Shown: positions 36,437 through 49,821 of the stretch, one piece after another | How positions within the stretch are numbered: position 1 is the stretch's first letter | Layout: every line of letters begins with the position of its first letter | NCBI GenBank assembly: GCA_028583405.1 | Contig: CM053252.1 | Location: 32,679,562 to 32,743,561 of the forward strand | Length of the DNA: 64,000 nucleotides | Direction of reading: 5' to 3' | From: Pogonophryne albipinna | Lineage: Eukaryota; Chordata; Actinopteri; Perciformes; Artedidraconidae | The notes under the pieces: generated by a model | The model's database searches: none | The model's input: only the letters and a program-made list of their open reading frames with translations | Told to the model about the DNA's origin: nothing | Position numbers and translations under genes: made by a program

Positions 36437-37669
36437 GTTAGATATGAAATAAAACATACGAGTCCATGTAAGCATGGTATCGATCATAATCCATTACTCG
36501 AGAAGACTCAGTATCACCTGTGCGCAGCTCAAACAAAAAACAATTGTGAGAAACATATATTATGCAGGAAATGCATACCTCTGTTAAAAAAAACAATGCA
36601 TAGCCGATGCAGGAGGAAAAGCTTCAACCCCCTTAACATCTGAGTTACCACTGAAGGCATAGCATGAATGATAGTGGGCGTCTGAAGGTGTCATTACTGA
36701 GAAATGTCAAACAAATTCAAAACCTTACATTTGAAAACAGGTTTGCATTACTCCACTCAAGGTGACGTTATCATTGGAAACAATAAAAACGAACTGTTTT
36801 GATGTAGAATCTATCAATTGAATCGTCAGAGCAGAACAAAATGGTTGTAAATGTAGCCTGAGTTCCGTGCAGCCTCTAGTTTTACCAGGTGGAAACATGG
36901 TCCATATAATGTGAATACATGCAGAATTAGACAGTAAGAGGCCCCTGACATTAGGCCTATACTAAAAAATAGTAGGGGCTTTTAACAGCTTGCCAACTTA
37001 CAGGCATCCTCTGAATAGCCTTAAAAAACAAACAACCCACTCTGTGGTAACGAGAGTCATATTTCTGACCCAAATGCCCTAAGTGAAGCTGCAAACTTGT
37101 CACCTTTCAGCGACATTCGCCATTTTGAATCCAAAATAGGTCGTCTGTGTGATTCATGTAGATCTGCAATAAAAAAATTGGGGTATGGGGGGGGGGGTCT
37201 GGGACCCGGAGTAATCTGCGGCCGCGAGCTGTTATGTGCCATCATGACACGCATGGTGTTCTTTTTTTATATATTATAATGAATGCTCGAGTCTTCATGC
37301 CTGTCGGCTCTGCTCATGGATGTATAATAAGGCTCTGCTGCTCCGCGAAGATGGTCTAGCTTCAGCAGCTACATTACCTACGGGTGCGTTCGTTAATATT
37401 AACTGTGTGGTCCGGAGTCACTGTGGCACAGACTGGACCGCTGGTGAACAGCTGTTAGAACGGGGCGTTCAGGTGTTCAGAGCAGAGCTCCCTGTCGGAG
37501 CGGCAGAACGTGATGTGAACTAAAAAATGTTTCTGTCACAATATTATTTAAGGAATCGTTGAGCTAGCTAACTAGCATACATTGTCACTATCTGCTAACG
37601 TTAGCTTTAGCCTTCGTTTTCTAATAGTTTTTTTTTTTTTCATAGGCTATAAACGGAGGTGATATAAGT

Positions 37670-38250
37670 ATAGATTTTGTACTTGAGTAAAAGTAGAAGC
37701 ACTCAGATCTTGTACTAGAGTAAAAGTAGAAGTACTCAGATCTTGTACTTGAGTAAAAGTAGAAGTACCAGAGTGTAGGAATACTATGTTACAGTAAAAG
37801 TACTGCATTCAAAATGTTACTCAAGTAAAAGTATAAAAGTATTCTCATCAAAATATAGTGAAAGTAGCGACAGTAAAAGTAGTCGTTGTGCAGTTTGGTC
37901 CATTTCAGAATAATATATATGATATGTTTTATAATGATTGATCATGAAAGTGTTCTCATAGCTGGTAAAGGTGCAGCTAGTTTGAATGACTTTGTATACT
38001 GCAGGGTAGCTTGTGGATTTACTCCAGGTGGAACTAAAGTCTGATTTAACACTTGATTATATTTCACATCATTCATCCAGATCTGTAAAGTAACTAAAGG
38101 TATTAAATACATGTAGTGGAGTAGAAGTACACCATGTACCTCTGAACTGTAGTGGAGTAGAAGAACAAAGTAGCAAAACATTGAAATACTTAAATAAAGT
38201 ACAAGTATCTCAAAATTGTACCCAAGTATAGTACTTGTTGAGTTTATGAA
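37670..38250. repeat. Dispersed repeat family C, copy 2, inside the LTR element
   Basis: Starts tgtacttgagtaaaagtaga, a common teleost repeat, and contains agaagtactcagatcttgta in near-tandem copies (37697-37748). Same order of motifs as 9150-9440. A later insertion in the LTR element. Confidence 0.7.
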
Positions 38251-40731
38251 CTTAGTTACTTAACACCAGTGGCTATACAGATAGAAAGACTAAGCCTTGC
38301 ACAGAAGCATGAAAATACATTTTCAAAATGCTCAACAGTGCTGCCAAAATTATAAACTGACTGCTACACAATTAAAATAAATGCTTTTATATATTTCTAT
38401 TAAATGTGACTCATTAGCGTTTCTGTTATTATTACCACTGCTGCTTTAGTTGTTTTAGTTGCTCTGTCTGTTCGCATATGGAAGTCTCATGATTTATTGT
38501 GTGGGCCTGTGAAGGAGAGGCCCAGGGAAAACAACATATATCTTGGAACTGCAATTACTTATCCTAAAGAGATTGCAACATTATACTCCTTTAAAAAAAA
38601 TTGCTCAATTCATTTAACACATTTATTATGCACACAATAAAAACCTCAACAAATATATTGATCCTGGCTTAACCAGCGACCTTTACTCTATTGTTCATAA
38701 GCTCAGTAGTTTAACAACTATTAGAATTGTAGTAATGTCTGTAGACCAATTGTACTAGAAATAATTTGAAACAGTTTAATAAAGAATGTTAAACTATATT
38801 TAAAACTGTAATTGAACTTCAACTTATATTAATTATCTGACTCCAGTGGCCAGTTGGAACAGACAATCAACAACGTTTCCATTTTGCAGCAACAGCGCAA
38901 AAGGTTTCAACCACAATTAGTATTATGTCTGAGTCTAGTTCTGTCTTATCTGCTTTGTTTCGGAATGTGTTCAATACATTACGTTTTTTTATTCATTATC
39001 ACCATACAATACATAGATTTAAGAATAAATGAAACAAATAATACAACATTGACCTAATTGAGCAGACAGATTTTTTTTTCCAACCCTGATCTCCTCAGGC
39101 AGGTATTTATGACCAGCAGTGATGCCTCTGAAGGTCTCAGGGTGTAAGACGGGACATAGGGTTTATAGAAGTTCACAAAGATATCTTAACGTACCAGCAA
39201 TACAATTTAAAATGTATTGTTAAAGCAATATCATCTTATTTTCTTCTTACACCTACAGCGCACCCTGAACAGTATGCTTCTTGTTTACATTTTTCCTCTG
39301 CACACTCAGATGCAGGACATAAAAACACTGTTTTGCTATTTATTTTCATTTTGCAGCACATTTGCAGCACATTTATACTATAATATATAATTTTGCTTTA
39401 CATCTTTACATTATTTATTTTTCTCAAGTCATTTACTTTTGGTGAGATAACTAAAGTTGAGTTCATTTTACCCTGGCTATGGACTGATTCACTATTAGTT
39501 GTTACAAAGCATACACAAGACGGCGGGTAGGCAAACCAATATAGAAACAATTAGACAAACAAACATGAACTCGCAATAAACACCAGCGCGACAGCAAAGT
39601 TCATCCAGCTCAATTTAGTCCGAATTAAGAGGTTTCAGAGGGGGTATGGAATTATAGAAATGGAGCACCTACTCGCGCATCCACCCTTGTACAAGTGCTA
39701 AGATCGTGCCTGAAGACCGTCCAAAAGCGATAACTAGCTTATCCTTTTGCAACACCACTACTCTGTTCTAGTGGCGCTATGCTCCCCCGACCAGGAGAAC
39801 ATAGACTTTTTCCGCTACCCTTTCTCTCCAAAAACAGCCCAGTTAACTGTAGTCCTACACGACCAGCCTATACACCCAAACATCGAGTTTATCACAACGA
39901 TGAAACACAGTTTTGTTCTACACTTGCTTGCCACTGCCCACCCGTGATCAATTAGCCTATAATTTTATGTATGCACCCCGGACCGCCACCAGCTGAATCC
40001 AGCAACGTAGGCAACACTTCCAAGCAACGTAGGAAATGTTCCTCCAGCAGAGTAGAGAGCTGTGGCGCATCGGGTGATGCACGCACCTCGCGCTGCCCCA
40101 GCCTTACCAGCAATGTAGAAGACGGTCACAGACAACGAGTGCTTTTAGACCATCTCGTTTTCAATAGAGATGGCGGTGGTGTGAGTTAAAGCTATAGACA
40201 AAAAGGCTGTGACTTTCTTCCTCTCAGCTGCACGGCTGCAGCCACCCAACAACGGGGGAATATTTACACACACCCCCGCGGTTGCTGCTGGCCCCGTACT
40301 GACAGAGGCGATGGGGGAAATATCTCGGGCTGCTTATTTTTAACTGCTGTGTTGGCCGCTGAAACCCCCAGAATTCGGCGATTCGTTCAATACAAATCTT
40401 TACATTGCTTTTAAACAGAAGTTCCACTTTACTGATGCCTTTCTTTAAGGTCACTCTGAACATGAGCTGTGCGTGCTTGTATGGCACTTCCGTCACGAGC
40501 AGCACACACAGAGGAAATCAGCCAGGATAAAAATCCCCAGACACTGATTCCCTGGGTTTTGTTTTTTTTTATCCCCAAATGTTAACCAAAACGAAATACA
40601 GCCGCTCAGCTTCACAGATAATTTTAGGATACCGTCAATCACAGATTCTGGTAAGGCAATGTCCAAATGTGGATTTGAAATTACACTTACCAGTTTCTGA
40701 AGATATGTTGGTATCCTGCCGACAACGCCAA

Positions 40732-41213
40732 TTTGGAAGGGAAACTTCTGCAGCAATGGAGAGTCAGGACTCAGAGAGACACAAGGAGAGTTGGAGCTTT
40801 GATGTCAAACACTGGTAGTTTATTACAAGCATCGGCCGGAGAATTCATATCACAAGTCACAGCAGCAAAAGGTTCTGACTGCACGGGTGGGTTGTCATGT
40901 CAATTCTGATCAGCCTATCTCTCGATAGACCTTTTTAACTAGTTTACAGAGAGCTAATCAGCATATTGGGGGAAGGTATACGTGAACACCTGGAGACACT
41001 GAATCACTTATCTGACTCATTGGCTCTGTGACCGAGAGTTGACCGGTCATAAAACAGGTAATGTCAACAATAGCTGAGACTTCCCATTCCTTAAGACAGA
41101 TAACAGACTTAGGGTTCGTCGTAAAGGTCAACAGGCAATAAAGTTAAATATCTTAGGAGTACGGAAGAATTATTATTTGACACTTAGGGAGAGAGAAGAA
41201 ATATTCTCTAACA
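40732..41213 (-). repeat. 5' LTR of the minus-strand retroelement
   Basis: Partner of 33633-34122; ends ctctaaca before the atcac duplication. The primer-binding site and splice-donor-like site lie just before 40732. Confidence 0.85.
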
Positions 41214-41325
41214 ATCACCATTTTTTTTTTAATGTAATCTGATTATGTAAGGTTATACAGTTACCGTTTTTTTGTTTCCTGACTTTGTAATCCCGTTATA
41301 TGTTACCTGTTACTCCCCAAGCCTG

Positions 41326-42780
41326 GCTACTACAAGCCTAAAGATGCAAATAATCTTTATTGCCTTTTTTGTGAGTAATGTAATACATCACAAAAGTTAT
41401 TTGAAATCTGTTGACATAATACATTTAATTAAAGTCAGCATTTTCATTTTTTTCTATGTGGTTGAGGTGGTGCTGTGGGCAGACTCCCTGCCTGCTTCAG
41501 GAGTCTCGGCTCTGACCCGGCTCCGAGTTGAGAGACGCCCCCTAAGATATCTGTGACTTTTCCTCTTTGCCCTTTACAAAGATTTAAAGGTTTCTAGAGC
41601 TTGATGGGTGTTTCAAAAATAGATCTCCCCCTGGAGATGAGTAGTAGGCAAGTCAGTTAGAAATCCAAGTAGTCACTGCTGAGATTTGAACTCTCTGTTT
41701 CATGACACCACCCTGATAAATACCAGCTACAACATCTGGTCTATGCATGCCCACTATTAGGAAAATACCAGAGATAGATACATATATCTCAGTGTCAAAG
41801 TGATGTCAAAGCAAAAGTTTTGAAAGCAAAATGTAGCTGGTACCATATTGTGACTCGTATTTTGAAATGGCTATCAACTGTTAATGGTTTTGGTTTTATT
41901 CTGCCCATCATCACCATCCTAGTCTGGTTCCACGCCTATAAACTGATACTTTGTATGGCATCTGGATTCTTGTAGTATCATGAGATCAAAGTAAAATCCA
42001 TCTTGTCAGGCTTCAATGAGTTTATGTCCAGACCAATGGGACTGACCAATCAGCATGCTTTGAGAAGCAACCGACAGCTACACATTTTTGTACACAGAAC
42101 GGATACTAAAGAGGTGGTTGGTGCTGAAATGGCATCAGTTATTTACTTAATTGAAGGAAGAGCAAAGAACTGCATTGAACGCTTTTCTCAAAGGACAAGA
42201 TGTTATTTCCCTTGGCTCTACTATCTTCGGGCAAGAGCTTGATTGACAGATGGTTCATCCAATCACCATGTGAAGTTTCTTTTTAAAGACCCTGGCCTTT
42301 TTTCAATTAAGGATTCACAGCTGACTGGGTGATATTGCCATACAATCATATGAGCACAGTCATGGCCAAGAGGATGAAGCCATTGGATTTGAACAACTCA
42401 ACAATATTCCTCACAATTGCATCTGGTACACTTAATTATTATGAGGCTACATACATGACCTGTTTAACTGTTGTTTTAGTCTCTTACTGAAGTTGGTATA
42501 TGTTGTTGATTGTTATAATGTAACTGTTACAATCAGTGAAGCTAATAGCAGCATCTGACCTAGATACAGACCAAGTTCTCCACACTTTCAGGGGTTGATG
42601 GAAGAGCAGATGACTATTAAGGCAGATGAGTCAGATGAGAATCTGGGTGATACAAATCTGCTGAAATATATTCCTTCTGAACGCATCTAAAACCTGTTAA
42701 ATAGCAATAACTAACTTTTAACTTGATGAATCCACAACAAGTAGAGCTTAAAGTATTTGTATTATTTGTATACATTATAC
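41326..42780. other. Intergenic, one arm of MITE family G only
   Basis: 41397-41450 matches one arm of the palindromic MITE. The remainder has no recognised feature. Confidence 0.45.
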
Positions 42781-42796
42781 AAAGCTTATTTATATA

Positions 42797-43215
42797 GGAA
42801 CGTCACTGGTGTTACGTGTTACCAGGAAGAAGAGTAACACCAGTGACGGTAACACCAGTGACAATTTGGAGAAAACACTACCATTTTAACAAAATGGCTG
42901 CAATGTGTCAGACCACATATGGCTTCAGTCAATATCAAAATCGTTTAACTCTTCAATACAATATTTTTTTCCATTCAAATGTTCACCCCTAGGGCTATGC
43001 AATGAGTAACACTAATGACAGACTTGAAAGACGCACGTAAAATTTGAAGATAAAATGACACCTTTAACAAACAAAGTAAGAAGTATCTGACTTTCCTTAT
43101 GTCTTTGTCCACTGCACTGCCTCAAATGATCTCTTGTTACAGGAGGCACTTCAGAGACAGTACATTATTTCAAAATAAAAGCGTTTTGTGTAGCAGTAAC
43201 ACCAATGACGTCATT
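42797..43215. repeat. Cluster of GTAACACCAGTGAC motifs, one pair inverted
   Basis: cgtcactggtgttac (about 42804) pairs with gtaacaccagtgacg (about 42833), followed at once by gtaacaccagtgac. Looser copies occur near 43003 (gtaacactaatgac) and 43195 (gtaacaccaatgac). Confidence 0.75.
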
Positions 43216-44477
43216 TTGGGTGACTGACATTTATTTGATATTATTAATAATAATTTGCGTTTTTTTTAACCTTTTCAGTGTTATATTTAATGTATGTAAT
43301 TTCATGTAAATATAAATCTATAATCTAAAATATTAGATTTATTTATTTAAATGAAAACTATAGGCTCCACTTCCATGTATGTTCAAAGTAACAAGGCAGT
43401 TGAATTTGGCATTTTAAATAAATTGCAATTTATGTATAAAACCATTTTCTATTTTTTTTTATTTAGTACCATTGCAAACACAATCTCTATTTATTCAACA
43501 TATATAATGAATGTGAGTATTAGGAAAACAAAACGTCATGTATTTTGGTGTCTGCAAAAGTAAGTGACAGCACTTCCACCTTTTCTGTAGAATGACCCAG
43601 ATGTGTTGTCATATCTTAACAAGGAGCACTACAATAAACGTATATAATATATGAACATAACTTTATTAATACTGCACCAGGCCAGCCAATGTCAGAGCAC
43701 GACCAACGTGATTATGATCCATAAAGAGGGGATCATGAAGTTCTGTATCAAATGTGAAAAGAGTCCATGAGGAACTTTTTCAATCAAAACCAAAAAACGC
43801 ATGCACGCAACGCATTTGTTTTCAATTCTTTCTTCGGTAACACTTTATATTAAGGTACACAAATTGACCATCAACTAGTTGTTAATTAACATGCATATTA
43901 GCAGTATATTGGCTCTTTATTAGTCATTATAAAACACTTATTAATGCCTTATTCTACATGACCATATTCTACAAGTAAGCCATTAGTTGAGAGTTTTTCC
44001 TCAATAACCCTCTAATTAGTGCTTATTTAGCTAATAAGGCAGTAGTACTACAATAATAGTACTTCTCCCATAATAACACTTAACAAATATGATCTATTCT
44101 TATGTAACATGAAACTATACATGTTAATTGTGTCTAAATAACTCAAAATGTGGTATTTATATCTAAGAATATGTTTTGGGGTATTGACAGTTCAGCTACC
44201 AATAGCAAGGTGATATTGACCTGTATGTTTCATATTTGCACATTTATATTTTTGTAAAATGTATACTGAAGGTTAGACAGGAAACCGGGTACAGAAAGTA
44301 GGAGAAAGTGAACTGAATAGCATGGCAGTAGACTACTACAAATGTTCCCTATGCAACCTGAAGAGTAAAAGGGTCAAGTCCGTCACAAAGCAATGACCCT
44401 AAGTGTAAGGATTAGTAACATGTATTGTGTTTATGTGATGACATTTGGAGATGTTACTTTAAACTCAATGAGAAAAT

Positions 44478-44560
44478 GTGTTAGCATTCGCGCTAGCATT
44501 TGCGTTAGCATTCACGCTAACCTTAGCATACATGCTAGCATTAGCCATACTAGCCTGTAT
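44478..44560. repeat. GCTAGCATT-type minisatellite
   Basis: Degenerate 12-bp units (gcattcgcgcta, gcatttgcgtta, gcattcacgcta) in the centre of the long-inverted-repeat element. Confidence 0.75.
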
Positions 44561-45110
44561 ACATGCTTATTGCACAGCTAGCATTAGCTGTATTTACCTT
44601 GTTTACACTTATCGGTCCTATGTGTTAATCTGTGTATGTTACACTTGCATGTATGAGATCATTAAGTGCCTTGTAACTTCTTTTTTATAGTTTCACTCCG
44701 TTTGAATGTCAGTGGACTGCAAATAAGTCAATAAAGGAGCATGGCTGCTCATTCCCTGGCTCTCAAGAGTTTGGCTGGCTGTTTAATCTTTGTTCACACT
44801 GAGACAGTACAACACATAGAGAGAACAGTACACCTATTGTGCAAGTACATACAGTACAAGCAGGTCACACAGTATGTTCACAAATACATCAACTCTGTTA
44901 AAAATCTGTTTTTATTAAAGTGCAGGCTATGTGTTCTCAGCCTTGAAGAAACTTGACATGTTTTGGGATGTGTCTGAACCTCTCTTTAGTGGTTCATTAA
45001 TGAAACTGATATTTCAACGTGAGCCTACTTTGTTCATGTACTGTTGAGGTTAATTTCAGTAGGTGTGCGCTATAATGTATTTACAAAGTGTGAAGAGGAG
45101 GCAACTTTAG

Positions 45111-45300
45111 AATAGGGAACCTGTTCAGGTCAATTAGAGTCAAACTACTAGCTTATTGTTTATGAACAAGACTTCACTTTAAAATAGGGAACATGTTCTT
45201 AGATATAAATACCTAATTAGAGTCAAACTACTAGCTTATTGGTTATGAAGAAGACTTCACTTTAAAATTGGGAACATATTTTTAGACATAAATACCTAAT
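45111..45300. repeat. Tandem repeat, 72-83 bp unit, about 2.5 copies
   Basis: aatagggaac recurs at 45111 and 45183, then aattgggaac at 45266, each followed by related attagagtcaaactactag or taatttt sequence. Confidence 0.75.
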
Positions 45301-46234
45301 TTTGAGTTATTTAGACACAATGAACACTTATATTTTTATGTCTGGTTACATAAGAATAGATCATATTTGTTAAGTGTTATTATGGGAGAATTACTATTCT
45401 TGTGGTACTACTGCCTTATTAGGCCCATATTGAGCAGGGCATATTAAGACCCAAACTCATGGACAACAACTTCCTTACTTGCAATAAATAAGCACTAATT
45501 AGAGGGTTATTGAGGAAAAACTAATGGCTTATTACTTGTAGAATATGGTCATGTAGAATAAGGCATTAATAAGTGTTTTATAATGACTAATACAGTGCCA
45601 ATATACTGCTAATATGCATGCTAATTAACAACTAGTTGATGGTTAATTTGTGTACCTTAATATAAAGTGTTACCGCATCCAGGTGCATTTCCTTTTCAGG
45701 GAACACCATTTTACTGTTTTATTTGACATGTTCACATGTTGACTGTTCTATTTATCTCCACCTACAGTTTTTCCATGCTCATAAACAACTATTCTTCTCT
45801 AGCTGTGACTAGAATTGAAAATTGGAAACCTATTCATGAAGCTAGCTGGAACAAAGAGTTCCCCCTTTATGGACACAATTTATCACTTGTAAATGAAGCT
45901 TTTGGCAAATGGGTGCTTTTTCAACACTTTCACATTCAAAATTCAAACTGAAATTGCATGTCAAAACTACAAATTCGCTTCTCCTCAATTGCCTTTTTGA
46001 GATGTTACTCAGTGCTTAAAACTGCCCATAAAAGTTAGGATAATTCATCAAAATGATGAAACAATACTACTAGCTGTCCTTTCCAACTAATGTGGTTGAT
46101 CCACATTTACTAATGTACATATTTAATACTTAAGGCTTCAAAGTATGTATCAATAAATTAAAAGGGAAAATATAGCATGTACACCCTCATAGGCCTACTG
46201 TATATTATCGTGTTTGTCAGTTGACTCTGAGGGA

Positions 46235-46235
<1 letters not shown>

Positions 46236-46330
<95 letters not shown>
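46236..46330. repeat. (CA)n microsatellite
   Basis: 95 bases of pure AC repeat. Confidence 0.97.
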
Positions 46331-46332
<2 letters not shown>

Positions 46333-46715
46333 AGTCGGTCAATATCCTATGATGGTCTGAATACTGTTGACTGGTTCCTTTGACGCCATTACCATAAATT
46401 AAACAAGATTAAACCTAAGATATGGTTTCATCATGTTTCCTATTTTGATTGTAACCTAGCAGCGTAGCTAACACCCCAGAGATGAAAGACATGAATACAT
46501 GACCTGAAATAGGTGTTGCATTACTACAGGCTGGAATGTGAGCTGTGTGTCTGAAGAGACCCCCTGCAGCCCCAACCAATAACACCCCCCACCATGCTGT
46601 CAAAGGGATGGAAGGATACAGGCATCGAGGGAAGAGTATTGGAAGTGAGGAGTAAGAGACGACTATATCTGAAGATAGAGATGTACAGACTCCCAAGCTG
46701 TTTTTGTGAGGAGCA

Positions 46716-46931
<216 letters not shown>

Positions 46932-47194
46932 TGTCCTCCTTTAATCTCTGTCAGCATGCTAGGCCTTCAGAGAGAGTCAGGCTGTCAGCATGAGCTCATG
47001 GTGTCTGCCTTAGATTTGTGTGTGTGTGCAGATTTTCTCATTTCTATCTGCAGTTCGACAATACACCCCCTCCTCATCAGGCACGTGCAGAGGATGTTAG
47101 AGGAGCAGGGGCCCAAATTATTGAAGGGGCAAGCTAGCAATTTGTGTTACTTTTAAATAAATATATGCCTGGGATAACTACTCATGTGATAGTC

Positions 47195-47510
47195 TTAAAG
47201 GTCACCTATTGTCCAAAATCCACTTTTTCAAGTCCATTTATATAAAAACCTGTCTGAAAATGAGCTGATCAGATTTTGGCCACTTTATGATGTCATAACG
47301 ATTGTTTGGCTTGTTAACCATTAGCCAATAACCAACAGGTAACCCCCCCCCCCACCTTATCACCTGAATCTCCTCCTAGAGCACCATTGTGTTCTTTTTA
47401 ACCAAATCTCTCTCAGAGGGGCGTGGGGAGGGGCTCCTTATTTTCATCTAAAGTAACACACAGAGAATCAGCACTTTGGAAACAGGGCTGAAACAGAGGG
47501 GTTTATGGGA
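47195..47510 (+). repeat. Probable TTAA-type MITE
   Basis: Starts cttaaaggtcacctattgtc, the opening I associate with fish TTAA-type MITEs (compare 19598 and 58804), and holds a gcgtggggaggggctcc patch. Right end not defined. Confidence 0.4.
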
Positions 47511-48011
47511 TGCTTCAATCATCTGTTAGGTATTTCGAGCCAAACACTTCAGAGACATGTTTTGTATCTGAGACTCTATCTAATCTATTTTGATTCTATA
47601 ACATGTTTTCTTTCAGGCTTTTGGAAGGAAAACGTACAAAATACACATTTAAGTGTTTATTTTACTATAGTTTGTCTATTTGCGTCTGTAGATTTCTCCT
47701 AAATTCACCAAAAGTTAGCATTCTAACGGCCCCTACACACGGCGGTGTGCGTTGCCGCTTCAACACTTCTGCCCATTCACTTTGAATGGGGTGACGTCAC
47801 GATTCGCCGAACTGCAATGTGGGAGCAAAGCGTAGCTTTTCTCGTGGTGCTCGCTGCAAAAGTAGAGCAATGTTCTACTTTTGACGCCTCGACGGAGGCG
47901 TCAGCCAATCAAATCCCGTTTTTGCAAATCTGCCAGTACAAGCGCTAGCCAATCAAACCGCGTGTATGCTGGGAGAGCCAGACCGCAGTTAATTTCCTCA
48001 TATGCCAAAAA

Positions 48012-48141
48012 ATGGAGGAGAAAATAATCGTAGCGGTAGGGAATCACCCGGTGCTTTATGATCAGTCCCTGTTCACCTACCGGGATACAAACCGGAGGAG
48101 CCAGGCATGGAGTGAGGTGGCAGAGACAGTGGGTGAAACTG
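48012..48141 (+). pseudogene. MADF/Myb-like first exon of a Harbinger DNA-binding protein
   Basis: Encodes MEEKIIVAVGNHPVLYDQSL, then FTYRDTNRRSQAWSEVAETV, the pattern of a MADF (Myb/SANT-like) domain start: ILYD, Y.d..rR..aW..ia. A donor gtaggt follows at 48142. Harbinger elements code for a Myb/MADF-like protein beside the transposase. No later exon remains inside the short outer element, so this is a stub. Confidence 0.7.
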
Positions 48142-49188
48142 GTAGGTTTTTGCCTGTTTGGGGAGTTTATATCCAGTGTACTTCATTTGAATAGTATTTA
48201 GCCAACATGGAATGTTGCGTAAAATAGCACCACATTACCCAGATAGCAAAAGATGTTAAATCAACGTTGAATTATGGTCAAAAATGTTGATTTTTGGTTA
48301 AGGTTGAAGATTGATGGTGGATCAACCTTAAATGTTGAAAAGATGTCATTGAATCAACGTTGTATTGTGGTCGAATTTAATGATTGAAATGCCAACATTG
48401 AATCAATGTTGAATCTATGCTGTTTGCCTTTTCTTTTCTTTTTTTCTTGATGGGGGAGGGAGGGGGGTACTCTGTAGGGGGGGGGGTGTAGTCTGTGTGT
48501 GGGGGTGGGGGGTGTGGGGGGGGGAGAAATATCCCACATAAATCCGAAAAAGTGTTGAGGCCAAAATTGACCACCCAACAAACAGTTAGGAGCACGTTTC
48601 AGGCAATTTGGATTCGATTGGTAGTACTTTGTAGTGACACTACTTTGGGTCCCTAACATTCATTGAGCTAGGGACTTTTTTTTTTATGCCTCCCCCCCCA
48701 CTAATTGGATACTGCTGAGTCGAATGGTAGGTGACATCAATGGTCTACAACTTTTCAATAAGAAGTTACAGATTTTTGAAATAGTTGCAGATTTTGCTTC
48801 TTTTTTTTTAAATAAAAAAACACTTTTTCAGACTCAGAAAAGGACGTTGAATCGAATGGGCTAGGTCTCGGACTCTAATGTTGTTGTTTTTTGTTTTGTC
48901 TTTTATGAAAATATATCTATTCCGACTTACTTTTTGACGCTGAATCCAACGGTGCCAGTCTCGAAGCTGTACGACCCCTAGTGGCCAAGATAATCATAAA
49001 TAACTGTCTCAAAGGCTTGGATTTTTTTTTTTTCAAAATCAAACACCAGATTCTGGGTCAGCGCGCTGCCCCGAACATGCCCATATAACTTTCGTCACAC
49101 ACGGCCTTACGGTTCTCTTTAATTGGCTGGGGTCAAGGGGCTTTCTATTTTGCGTTATATCTCGATAACTATAAGGTTTTGGAATCGG

Positions 49189-49421
49189 CCTTTCGGATAT
49201 GTCGTACAGCTCATCAAGGCGCACGCGTGGATGCCCTTGGTGTCCCGGTCCGACATTCCTACAAGAAGTTTGTTTTTCAAAGTTTTCATTCAGTATGGCC
49301 TAAAGGTCTTACCCTCTGTGAGGCTCCCTGAAAGTGCAGCACTCTGGGTGGGAGTGTCGTACGAGAAAGGCGAAGACATCCACACGTGCGTCTTGGCGAG
49401 CTGTACAACATATCCGAAAGG
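49189..49421. repeat. Fold-back repeat, arms about 46 bp
   Basis: cctttcggatatgtcgtaca near 49189 pairs with tgtacaacatatccgaaagg ending at 49421, extending through about 46 bases with few mismatches. Confidence 0.75.
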
Positions 49422-49648
49422 CGGATTCTAAAAACCTATCGTTGTGGAGTTAGAACGGTTTATTGCACTGTAAGACCGAACAGTCCAAGCTTCTTGAAGA
49501 ATATGGGTTTTAACCCAAACATTTATAAAAGTTAATTCACTGCTAATTTTCTGATGACTATGAACTGATTTGTAATATTGTGTATACAGTATTCATCCAC
49601 TTTGGGTCATATTGGGGATTGTACTCAAATGTTTTTACTGAATCTGTC

Positions 49649-49821
49649 TGACGTCATCACGTATGTGCTCCGCCCCCGACGTGCCTCACTGCTCTCATCC
49701 ATGTGTTCATTTGAGTCCGTCATTATAGCTCCTCTCGGATGAAATCACTCAAACTTTCAGAAGTATACTTTTCCCACCGTGCTCTCGAGTCTCACTGCCG
49801 GAATTTGACCGCGCTACTCTG
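49649..49821 (+). promoter_or_regulatory. Candidate CpG promoter and first non-coding exon
   Basis: A consensus CRE TGACGTCA (49649-49656) and a GC box ccgcccccg (49670-49678) are followed by a CpG-rich stretch ending in the consensus donor ctggtaagt at 49821/49822. The next exon with suitable acceptor begins at 50453. No TATA box seen. Confidence 0.55.

Larger units (their letters stand above)
33633..41213 (-). mobile_element. LTR retroelement, 7.6 kb, minus orientation, no recognisable gag-pol
   Basis: Two direct repeats of about 485 bp (33633-34122 and 40732-41213) bound it, and the same 5 bases atcac flank both sides (33628-33632, 41214-41218). On the minus strand the LTR begins TGTTAGAG. 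Next to the 40732 LTR, the minus strand reads tggcgttgtcggcaggat, which pairs with the 3' end of a serine tRNA apart from one base. A donor-like ctggtaagtg follows about 30 bases later. These fix the orientation. I found no long frame or reverse transcriptase, protease or integrase motif between the LTRs, so it is either non-autonomous or deeply decayed. Family (ERV or Gypsy) is not determined. Confidence 0.85.
33128..41325. mobile_element. hAT-like repeat family E, split by the LTR element
   Basis: Starts cagggttgggagggttac; the distal end, inverted, reads caggcttggggagtaac, so the two are imperfect inverted termini. The LTR element (33633-41213) with its 5-bp duplication accounts for the interior, leaving about 610 bp of host repeat. 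Confidence 0.55.
43836..45675. mobile_element. DNA transposon with long (about 340 bp) inverted ends
   Basis: The left end ggtaacactttatattaagg is inverted at the right (ccttaatataaagtgttacc). The match continues imperfectly through about 340 bases on each side, including atgcatattagcagtatatt. No transposase frame in the 1.1-kb centre and no clear target duplication. Superfamily unresolved. Confidence 0.8.

Noticed and set aside
37057..37254. 65-codon minus-strand frame with a proline run
   Set aside because: Proline run comes from a G10 homopolymer on the plus strand; nothing else supports coding.
34123..40731. Search for gag, protease, reverse transcriptase or integrase in the LTR element
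   Set aside because: No long frame and no recognisable catalytic motif on the minus strand; short frames such as 40224-40505 have no similarity I can name.
49039..49431. Overlapping frames of 61 and 102 codons on opposite strands
   Set aside because: The region is a fold-back repeat; symmetry explains open frames on both strands.
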